A DNA stretch of 64,000 bases, taken from assembly GCA_022695795.1 (NCBI GenBank), contig MU404107.1:185880-249879 (forward strand), given 5' to 3'. Below are positions 47,089 to 57,150 of the stretch, in pieces (position 1 is the first letter of the stretch; every line of letters starts with the position of its first letter). The notes under the pieces were generated by a model. It was not told the DNA's origin. It worked only from the letters and a program-made list of their open reading frames with translations, and made no database searches. This DNA comes from Biscogniauxia marginata (taxonomy: Eukaryota > Ascomycota > Sordariomycetes > Xylariales > Xylariaceae). Position numbers and translations under genes: made by a program.

Positions 47089-48532
47089 TAACAAATAACT
47101 AAATATATAAAATATAACGATATTTTTTTATAATAATAATTTTTAAAGTTAATAAAATAATAACTTTTATAATTATTTAAAATTAAAAAGTGCGTAATTC
47201 CTTTTAATTTTTTTTCGTGTATTTATAAAAATGCTTTATAAAGTTTATATTAAGTTTATTTATAATTTAATTATTATTTAATATTATAATTTTACTTTTT
47301 AATAATAATAAGTTATTATAATATTATAAAACGAAATATTTTTTTAGTTAAAATAATATATAATAATAAAAAATAATTAATAATATTTATAATTTAAATA
47401 ATTATAATTTATTTTTAATTATTTTATTAAACTTATTATAACTATTTATATAGTTTTATATTTATTATTATTATATTAGTTTTAATAATTATTTTAATTA
47501 TAAACTTTGTTTTATTAAAATTATATATATTTTCTTTTTAAATATTATATTTTATAATTATATTACGTATTAATTTATATTATTTTCGGTATATATTTAA
47601 GTTTTTATAAAAAGCTTTTTAATAATCGATTTATTTATTTAAATACGTTTAAAGAGTTTTTTATTATTATATAAAATTAAAAGCTTAATTTTATTTAACG
47701 CGCTTCACATCGTAATTATATAATAAAATATTTATTATTTTAATAATATAATAAAAACGAAAAGAAAATAACTAATTATTTAAATTAATAATACGTTAAA
47801 TAATTATAACTTTTTTATAAAGTATAAATTTTTAAAAATTTAATATAATGATTAATTACGTAAATATATTTTTAAATCGTCGTTATAATATAATATTAAA
47901 AATATTATAAATTTTCGATAATTAATAAAAACTAATATTTAAATAATATTATTTATAAGTAATAATACGATTAATTCGAGTTTTAAATAATATTTTTAAT
48001 TATTAAATTAAATTAATTAATATAAAAAAATCTAAAAAATTAAAAATTAAAAATATAATTATAATTTTACGCGTTTTAAAAATAATAATAAATATATTAA
48101 TTTTTAGTTAAATAATATAAATTACGCTTTAAAAAATTAAATACTTAATATAAAAAAAGTATTTAGTTTTTAAAGTATAAAGCTAAATAAAACAATTTAA
48201 ATAATAATAATTATTAATTAATTTCGATATAACGTAAATGATTTTTAATAATTAAAAATGTAATAATTATAAAATTTCGTTGGCGAGTTTGTTTTATTTA
48301 TTCGCTTATATAATACATTATATAATTTAAATATGTTTTAAACTTATAAAACATTTAAAAAGATCTTTATTAACGTTATAATTAAGTGATATTAACTTTT
48401 TATAAGGTTTTATCTCCTTAGAATTAAGCAATTTAGATTGTACTTTTAACTACCTACATAGCGTGTTATTGCGACTACTTACTACACGTCGTAGCCTGGA
48501 CTATGTCTAATTATATCCATTAAAATAGTATA

Positions 48533-50429
48533 TCAATATTCGTAGCGGAAGTTGGGGTTTTCTCTATCCGTCAGATCTTCAAAGGCGTGTACCATTCTTG
48601 CATCATTGGCCTCTCCCAGTCCGGCTGCTGCCATCTGATCACGCTTCTTATTTTCTCTCACGAGGTGCCAGCGGAAGAACAGCAACACGATGACCAGAAG
48701 AGCATAACAGCCTAGATGGGTTGCGAAGGCCGTCTGTAATCGTCATGTCAGTACATGACATTGTCAACTCGCCATACCTAAACAGTCCTATAGGCTGCCT
48801 CGAGGGTTCCACTTACGTAGTAGCGAGGTGCATCGTGTGCGAGGAATACCTGAGGACCTGGATGCCCCCGCGCTGTCAGCAATCTTTCCTGTGAGATACC
48901 CCTAACATACGCTAGAGAGACGTGTCTTACCGATTGCATTGCCTGCGGACCAAAATATGAAATTGATTGCCACGACAACCGTCTTTTTTGTCTGACCACC
49001 GACATTTCGAGACATCATAGAGAGACCCAAAGTCTGCGCTGACCAGAACGACAACGTTAGATAATAGCATATGAGAAGGCCTATATGCTGGGAAAAGGTC
49101 TCGTTGGGGATAGTCATCAACAAAATAGTGCCAATGAACGATCTGCGTATAGGTTTAGTAGAGTACAATAGAATTGGAACCGGGGCATTCGAGCTTACGG
49201 GATGACAAAGCCTAGCATGGTGAGTAAATTCTGGTTGAACCGCTTGACCAACCAGACGGACAGGAGGAGCACGATGATGATGTAGAAGCCTAGGACCATG
49301 GCCAACAGCTGTGTTTGAAGGTTGCTGAAGCCCAAATTTGAGGAGATGATAATGTTGGCGAACGCGCCAAGGCCGCTCGTTGGGAGGGTTGTGGTGAGCT
49401 GAATGGCAGCATAACACCACGTCTGCGGATCCATCAAGGCATCCCAGACCTGATCTTTCTTAAACTCTCGGTTCTGAAGACCCGTCTGGTTGGAGCGAAC
49501 GCGCTCGACCATCAGGTGTTTGTCCTCCTCGCTGAAGCATTTCGCACGCATTGGCGAGTCTGGCATGTAGAAAAACACGAAGACGCCGAAGAAGACCGAT
49601 ATGATACCGTACGAGAGAAATAGCCACTGCCACGACTTCAGGGGGCCGGTGGTGATCAGCGTGAAGCAGTAAGCCAACAGACCCCCAACAATCTGTTGTG
49701 CTCCGTTCATCATATACCAGTAGGTTACTCTCGACGCTTGTTCTTCGCGACGGTACCACATAGCCGAGAGCACAACGAAGGCCGGCTGACATGCTGATTC
49801 GAAAAGGCCTAGGAGCGTACGGACGGTGACGAGCCCGACAAAATTCTTGCAGGCCGCGTGGCAGGCCAATACGGCCCCCCAAGCTGCAATGGAGAATCCC
49901 AGATATTTGGCGACGGGAACACGTGCGATTATGTAGTTCTAAATCATCTCGTAAGCGAACACTCTCCTTGGTCACCCCCGGGCCCCTTGCCACGCACTTG
50001 AGGGTATTCGACACACAAGATAGTGATATAAATACAAGTCGTCAACCAAGAGTACTGTTGGGTAACCTTGCCATCCGGTGTGGCCAGACCAGTGTCCTTC
50101 GGAAGACCCATTATCGACGAAAACGATAGTGTGCCTTTGTCGATGGCCTGGAGGAAGTAAGTGATTATCATAATAACCAAGACACGGCGATCGATCAACC
50201 TCCGGAGTCGGGTATTCTCCTCGGGCGAAATCTCGATACGGGAACTCGACATGTACTTGGCAACCTCTTTGTCGACCTTGTCGTAGTCCATGGTTTTGTG
50301 CTTGAATTCGATGTCGTCCACGCCCGACTGGGCCCGTTCAACCTCTGCAACCGAATTCTTGGCCTCATCGTCCTGTTGAGACGCGGTGGGCCGGGCGTGC
50401 TCAGGATCGTGGACTTCCGTTGCCGACAT
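48533..50429 (-). CDS. MFS transporter, allantoate permease/ACS-type
   Basis: Five exons (50429-49998, 49938-49199, 49142-48931, 48857-48817, 48733-48533) encode 541 residues. All four introns are GT-AG, one exon is only 41 bp, and the total frame is exact. About 90 N-terminal hydrophilic residues precede the first helix (RRVLVIMIITYFLQAIDKGTL, shown in parts). That sequence and the following Gln-Gln-Tyr-Ser-Trp-Leu segment are characteristic of the anion:cation symporter family that includes Dal5 and Tna1. Twelve helices are expected; the central loop (FYMPDSPMRAKCFSEEDKHL) is typical. It should import a small organic anion at the plasma membrane. The divergent neighbour is a cytosolic GH105 enzyme, so an unsaturated uronic-acid oligosaccharide is a reasonable but untested substrate. 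It is intact despite the transposon ending 215 bp beyond its stop. Confidence 0.92.
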
Positions 50430-51679
50430 GGTGGATGATGGCCCGGATCCGTTTCAATAGACGAGAATTCTATTGGCGTGTCGTTCTCAAGTTCCCCTAA
50501 CGATAAAAGAAGAGGCCGCGACACGGACTGAAAGGCGATGGAGAGAAAAGAAGGTATCTAGTCTGAGCTGGGACAGGTCAGGTTTTTATCACTGTCCCCG
50601 ACTCTCACACCCTTGCTATTAGCTACATTGCAGCGGTTCGGTACCATTATTGCGGCATCATATAGCTGACTATGGTATATGACCAAGGGCGAATAGGGCA
50701 AGCGTATGTATACTTAACCCTAAAAGGAACACACCTTGTTGAGCGAATACGACCATTGCATATACAAGGACAACAATCTGTAAGCTAAAACAACAAGTAA
50801 ATATCCTTGGAGTGCTAAACAGCCATGTATTCTTTTTCTTGCTAGAGCATGGGCCATGGAGCAAGAATCTGGGGTCATTGTCTCCAGAATCTGGGGGTCT
50901 GGGGCGAATGGGGACTCCAGACCATCGGCGTAAAAGACCCCAGGATAATCTTTAGCTCGATGAAGGATTTGATAGTCGAGGAGCACTTCTCCTCATCAGG
51001 CAGAACCGTGGTCTAGACAGTGCTCGGGGCCATCTAAACCGAGATTCAGATAAGCGTCGGATCAGGGGAGACCCAATTCTCCACCAAAGATTTCACCTCC
51101 CTAGCAGCCTAGTACGTACCGCTGGCCCGGTTTCGCGGCGATAAGTGCTGTTCTAGTAAATCACCACGGCTCGATGAAAGAATTTGCACTTTATTGCCCT
51201 AGATCACTGCCTGATAGAGTGATATTTTTTTTCCCTTGTGGACCAGCCTTCCGTCTTCGACTAACCTGATTTACGGTAGTATCGTGGAAATACGGAAACT
51301 CCATGTCTCCCATGGGGGTCTATCAAACTAAACCAAGTCCTACTACCCCACCGTACACATTACACTAGGTACGCGATGCGTTGAGGGTGAGAGAGCCACA
51401 CCAGCAGTTAGAGACACCAATCCCAGGCGTTATCAAGGAAATGCAGGAACGTTCTGGTGGAGCATTAAAGCGAACATCGGGTTTACTCCTCACGATAAGT
51501 GGGTTTAGGAGTAAATGCTGGGTTCGCAACAACGTTCTAGGGTTCGTTGGTCGCAAAATTAAACGTGTATCATCGTCTGGTGTAGGCTTTTAAACACCAA
51601 GAGCCCGACCTTTCCCCGCTGGGGAGTCTCTACAATCTCTCACGTGTAATCCTTAGCAATTAAGACACCATCGCCCAAT
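50430..51679. promoter_or_regulatory. Divergent intergenic region, MFS and GH105
   Basis: This 1,250 bp region separates the start codons of the MFS and GH105 genes. I see no gene in it; short open frames have no family features. It presumably carries both promoters. I could not recognise a defined pectin-regulator site with confidence. Confidence 0.5.
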
Positions 51680-52798
51680 ATGCCCGCTGAAGTTCACGGA
51701 TTCAAGTCTAGCGACATACATGCCAAGATTCAACTCCTCATCGATGGACTTGTCAATATCACTGATAAAACAGGGGAGTTCTTGATGACGCTGGCGGACG
51801 GCCGTGTCATTGACACCAAAGGGTGGAACGACTGGGAGTGGACACATGGCATCGGCCTTAACGGTATCTGGGCCTACTATTCACTTACCGGGGATGAGAA
51901 GTATCTCAAGATAATCGAAGACTGGTTCGCCAACCGATTTGCGGCGGGTGGGACGACTAAAAACATCAACACGATGGCCGTATTCTTGACGCTGGCGTAC
52001 GTATACGAGAAGACGGGAAACCAGACTTACCTCCCCTGGCTGGACAGCTGGGCAGAATGGGCCTATCACGACCTCGAAAGGACGAAGTACGGAGGGATGC
52101 AGCACATAACGTACCTGATGGAGAACGATCAGCAGCTTTGGGATGACACACTCATGATGACCGTCATGCCTCTGGCCAAGATCGGGAAGCTGCTTAATAG
52201 ACCGCATTACGTCGAAGAAGCCAAACGGCAGTTTTTTCTTCATATCAAATACCTCTTTGACAGCAAGTCTGGGCTCTTTTTCCATGGCTGGACCTTTCAC
52301 GACGGAGGCCACAACTTTGCAGACGCACTGTGGGCGCGGGGCAACTCGTGGTTGACAATTGTGATACCGGAATTCCTAGAATTGCTCGAACTCCCCGCAA
52401 ATGACCCCATCCGTTCACATCTTTTAGACACATTGAATGCGCAATGCGAAGCGTTGAGGCCTCTTCAGACGTCTTCCGGACTGTGGCGGACGCTCCTGGA
52501 CCAACCTGAAGAGCAAGGGTCGTATGTCGAGGCGAGCGCGACGGCAGGGTTTGCCTTTGGGATATTGAAAGCGCAGAGGAAGAAATATATCGGCAAGGAA
52601 TATGAGCCCACGGCGCTCAAGGCTATACAAGCAGTCCTAGACAATATCGATGCCGACGGGGAGCTCCTAAATACGTCGTTTGGCACTGGGATGGGCCACG
52701 ACCTGCAGCACTACAAAGATATTCCCATCACCAGCATGCCGTACGGGCAGGCGATGGCAATCATGGCCTTGGTCGAGTTTTTAAGGGTATTCATATAA
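51680..52798 (+). CDS. GH105 unsaturated rhamnogalacturonyl hydrolase
   Basis: A single-exon gene for 372 residues, about the family length. It shows the alpha/alpha-barrel pattern of GH88/GH105 enzymes: DWEWTHGIGLNGIWAYYSLT, NINTMAVFLTLAYVYE (in parts), QLWDDTLMMTV with the likely catalytic Asp156, FFHGWTFHDGGHNFADALWA (in parts) and ARGNSW. Late in the protein are GLWRTLLDQP and EASATAGFAFG. The family hydrates the delta-4,5-unsaturated galacturonate at the non-reducing end of pectin or rhamnogalacturonan fragments left by lyases. No signal peptide is present, so it should act in the cytosol on imported fragments, which fits the divergent transporter gene. Start codon: the first ATG, directly before the conserved N-terminal helix. 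Confidence 0.92.
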   Translation: MPAEVHGFKSSDIHAKIQLLIDGLVNITDKTGEFLMTLADGRVIDTKGWNDWEWTHGIGLNGIWAYYSLTGDEKYLKIIEDWFANRFAAGGTTKNINTMAVFLTLAYVYEKTGNQTYLPWLDSWAEWAYHDLERTKYGGMQHITYLMENDQQLWDDTLMMTVMPLAKIGKLLNRPHYVEEAKRQFFLHIKYLFDSKSGLFFHGWTFHDGGHNFADALWARGNSWLTIVIPEFLELLELPANDPIRSHLLDTLNAQCEALRPLQTSSGLWRTLLDQPEEQGSYVEASATAGFAFGILKAQRKKYIGKEYEPTALKAIQAVLDNIDADGELLNTSFGTGMGHDLQHYKDIPITSMPYGQAMAIMALVEFLRVFI

Positions 52799-54248
52799 GA
52801 AATGGCCAAATCATAGATTTCACACACAATACTAAATATTGAGCCTACATTCTAGTCGCGTAACCAAAGGATCAAAGACCTTTCCCCGGCCCCTTCATTG
52901 GTATAAAAATAAAATAAAACAAAGGGGAAGAGAAAGGGGGGGGGGGACTAGGGCACCCGCAAATCCGTGTCGTGTATATAGTACATTACTTACTCTTAAG
53001 CTCAGCAAATTGATCGCCTGGCCTTCCCTACATATGTATCTTTACTTGGAATCTACAACACAACGGGCGTAACGATGCGCGTAAGGAGTACGAGTCACTA
53101 GATCCAAGTGAGAGTAGCAATATTGGTGGTGCGGCCTCGTCATTGACACAAATCCCGTCTGTGCCGTCTTGTGGATCAATTTTACAACTCTCCATTCCGT
53201 TACTCTTATTAGCTTAAGTTATACATGTACCAAGTCTTACAGATATACAGTACCTCATTATAACGGCTTATTCCTGTTGATTTAATATAAAAGTCGATGA
53301 ATAATTATAAAAATGTTACTAAGCGTATCTTTTTATAATATTATATAACTTAATATATTAATAATAAATATACAACGTTTTAATATTTTTATTAAACTTA
53401 TAAAAACTTATAAAAACTTATATAAATTTTATATAAATTTTAAACTTAAATTATAACGTTTTATATTTTATATTTTATATAAAATCGACTTTTTAAAAAT
53501 TTATAATTTAATATATAAAAGTTAAAAAAAGTTAAATTATCACGACTTAATAATATTAAATATAATAATACGGTGTTATAAAAGGTTTAAATATATAATA
53601 AAAAATTAACATATAAATTATATATTTAAATATTCCTTTTATTTTTTTATATTATATAATAATAAAATAATAAAGTTAAAAGAATAATAAGTTTAAAAAA
53701 CTTATATATATTTAAGTTATATAAATAGTTTTAACGATTATTTTAATTTTTTCTTTTTTACTTTTAATATTTTTATTAATAAACTAAGAAATTAAAATTT
53801 AAATAAATAAATAAAAACGATAAAATAATATATATTACGTTTTTTATATATTTTGATTTTTTTAATTCTTTTAATTTTATATAAAATATTATTAATTAAA
53901 CTTATTAGTTAACTTATAATTATAATATATAATAAAATTATTTATTTATTAATTATATTTTAAAATAATATATATAATTAAATAACGTTTAAATTAATTA
54001 ATTTTTAATTTTTATATTAAATATTTAATAATATTTTATTTTTATTATAATTAAAAGTTTTAATTTATTATGTTAAAAAAATAAAGTAAAATAAACGCTT
54101 GTTTTATTTTAAAAGAAAAGGAGATTTTTTATTTATAATATAATTATTAATTAATTATAAAGTTTAACTTTTTATTATAATATATTTTAAAAATAATTTA
54201 ATTAATTATATAAATTTATTATTATTTTAAATATATTTAAATATATTA
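52799..54248. other. 3' flank of GH105, then AT-rich remnant
   Basis: Genic composition until about 53280, including a G-rich stretch near 52930-52950. Beyond it lies about 950 bp of nearly pure A+T. Part of it (about 53480-53530: ATATAAAATCGACTTTTT, AAATTTATAA) resembles one arm of foldback element B, so it may be a decayed half-copy. No coding frame. Confidence 0.45.
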
Positions 54249-56323
54249 ACGTATTATATAAGCGAGTAAACAAAACAAGCTCGCGAACGAAATTTCATAG
54301 TTATTACACTTTTAATTATTAAAAATTATTTACGCCGCATCGAAATTAATTAATAATTATTATTATTTAAACCGTTTTATTTAACTTTATACTTTAAAAA
54401 CCGAATATCTTTTTTATATTAAATATTTGGGTTTTTAAAACGTGATTTATATTACTTAGTTTATTATATTTTTTAAGTTAAAACCTTTTAAAATTAACAT
54501 AAAAATTAAATAATAAATAAAATTAATTATAACTTCTCGAAATTTAAATTATTAAATATCTTTTTATTTATTATATAAATATTATTAATTATATTTTTAT
54601 TCGTTATATAAATATGCGTATTATAACTAGATTAATTATATATATTATATTATCTTCATTTAATTATTACCCTTTTTCGAGGCCCCCTCTTTTTATTATT
54701 AATTATAATATTATTCTTTTTAATTTATAAAGCTATTTTTTTATATTAAGTAATTCTATTATTTATAATTACTTATTAAAAATATAATTTATTTCTTGAA
54801 AACGAGTAATTTTATCTCGTAATAAAAATATTTTATATATTAATTATAAATATTTATAATATTTATAAAAAATTTCTTTAATATTTTTAACTTTATTTAT
54901 AATATAATTAAATTATAAAACTATTTCACGAGTTATTATAAATATTTTAGATTTTTAAAACATTTAATTTATATCGAGGTCGAAAAAAGATATATACATT
55001 TTTTATATAAAAAATAATATAATAATAACTTTTTTAAATTAAAAAAAACTAATTTAATTACGCGAAATTTAATTTATATATTCGAAATAATTATTATAAT
55101 AATAAAAGTTTTTATAAAATTAACTAAAAAGTCTTTTTTTATAATATAAATATAATAACAATTTATTAAACTTTATAAGTAATTATTATATATTTATTTT
55201 AAAATATTAAAATATATAAAGTTAAAAAGTTAAAACTTATATAAGGAATAATTAAATATATAAAATGTAATAATATTTTTTTATAATAATAATTTTCGAA
55301 GTTAATAAAATGATAATTCTCGTAATTATTTAAAATTAAAAAGCGCGTTATTTTTTTATTTTTTTTATTTTTTTTATATATTTATAAAAGTGCTTTATAA
55401 AGTTTATATTAAGCTTATTTATAATTTAATTATTATTTAATATCGCAATTTTACTTTTTAATAGTAATAAGTTATTACGATATTATAAAACGAGATTTTT
55501 TTAATTAAAATAATATATAATAATAAAAAGTAATTAATAATATTTATAATTATTTATATCGTTTTATATTTATTATTATTATATTAGTTTTTAATAATTA
55601 TTTTAATTATAAATCTTATTTTATTAAAATTATATATATCTTTTTTTAAATATTATATTTCGTAATCGTATTACGTATTAATTTATATTATTTTCGATAT
55701 ATATTTAAGTTTTCGTAAAAAGCTTTTTAATAATTAATTTATTTATTTAAATATGTTTAAAAAGTTTTTTATCGTTATATAAAATTAAAAGCTTAATTTT
55801 ATTTAATGCACCTCGCATTATAATTATATAATAAAAACGAAAAAGAAATAACTAATTATTTAAATTAATAATACGTTAAACGATTATAACCTTTTTATAA
55901 AATATAAATTTTTGGAAATTTAATATAATAATTAATTATATAAATATATTTTTAAATTGTCGTTATAATATAATATTAAAAATTAATAAAAATTAATATT
56001 TAAATAACGCTATTTATAAGTAATAACACGATTAATTCGAGTTTTAAATAATATTTTCAATTATTAAATTAAGTTAATTAATATAAAAAATAAAAATATA
56101 ATTATAATTTTACGCGTTTTAAAAATAATAATAAATATATTAATCACGTTTTAAAAAACCGAATATTTAATATAAAAAAGGTATTTAATTTTTAAAGTAT
56201 AAAATAAAATAAAATAAAATAAATAATTATTATTATTAATTAATTTCAATATAATATAAATAATTTTTAATAATTAAAAGTGTAATAATTATAAAATTTC
56301 GTTTATTTGTTTATATAATACAT
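54249..56323. mobile_element. TIR element A (subfamily A1), complete and uninterrupted
   Basis: A 2,075 bp element flanked by TA (54247-54248 and 56324-56325). The left end reads ACGTATTATATAAGCGAG, then TAAACAAAACAAGCTCGCG and a GAACGAAAT block; the right end is its mirror image. Inverted similarity continues for about 200 bp on each side. The interior is AT-rich with no coding frame. It serves as the empty-site reference for the insertions inside the copy at 36199-48318. Confidence 0.75.
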
Positions 56324-57150
56324 TATATAAAACTTATAATTATAATTAACTTTTATAATAAACACATTTAAATTATAACTGGTTAACTTTTTAATTAATT
56401 ATCAATTATATATACTTATTTATAACTATATATGTCATAGCCGTTCTTGTGGTGAAGCTATTTAGACCATGTTTCTAGACATGTCGTCGTTGCTACGGCT
56501 TAATTTCAGTACTTAAGAAATGTATGTAGCTTGCTAGCAACGTGAGGAACCTTTCTTTCCTCACGCAATTCTTTCTCATTGTAATATAGAGATCACTCGA
56601 GCCCTCGCGCCCTGGGTCTTATTGCAGTCCGTGACAATATATAGTAAATGGCTCGTTGCCCTAGCTTACCCTCCCCCTAATGTAACGTTCGAAACTCAAC
56701 TTAAATACGGTGCAAAACATAGACCACTACCACTGCCGCTGATGGTAGCGTACCTACATACCTAAAGTACGCTAATCCGTAGCAAAGGTCGATGCGCAGT
56801 AAGGTACAAAAGGTACCTACCCCTGCTGGTTAGATGCCAAGCAGCTGGGGGCCATCTTCAGGTTTCAAGTTCAAGGTGCTCCGTTTCAACGCCTAATCAT
56901 TTTTTCTCGCGGGTTGAGTCGAGTCCGTACACACGGCGAGGAAACAAATATAAAAGCTGTTCGCCGTGTGATATTCTTCTTCCGATTGATGTTTTATTAG
57001 CCCTACTTCTATCCTAATGACGCCCTAACCCATGCGTGAGTGTGCCGCATCACCGATTCGTCTTGAAGATACGAGGTGCTGTATCCAGCGCTGTGGCTGA
57101 CAGACCGTGCCCGACTGGTTGGCGGCATAGGCGATCCAGGCTTCATCACC
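56324..57150. promoter_or_regulatory. AT edge and promoter region of the GH3 gene
   Basis: AT-rich to about 56430, then genic. TATAAAAG lies at 56949-56956, about 195 bp before the chosen start. No gene seen. GTACCTAC-type motifs occur near 56753 and 56812. Confidence 0.45.

Larger units (their letters stand above)
36199..48318. mobile_element. TIR element A (subfamily A1), split by nested insertions
   Basis: Outer ends are inverted repeats: ACATATTATATAA with AAGTAAACAAAATAAGC at 36199, mirrored at 48318. TA flanks both (36197-36198 and 48319-48320). After removing the retrotransposon (37239-45075), the Fot1-like element (45228-47088) and the small repeat near 36270-36455, about 2.2 kb remains. 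That remainder matches the uninterrupted copy at 54249-56323 along its whole length. It has no coding frame. Its right end is only 215 bp from the stop of the MFS gene. Confidence 0.7.

Noticed and set aside
57076..57150. Upstream in-frame ATG for the GH3 protein
   Set aside because: It adds 25 residues with no signal or conserved feature; the ATG at 57151 has a better context and directly starts the typical hydrophilic tail.
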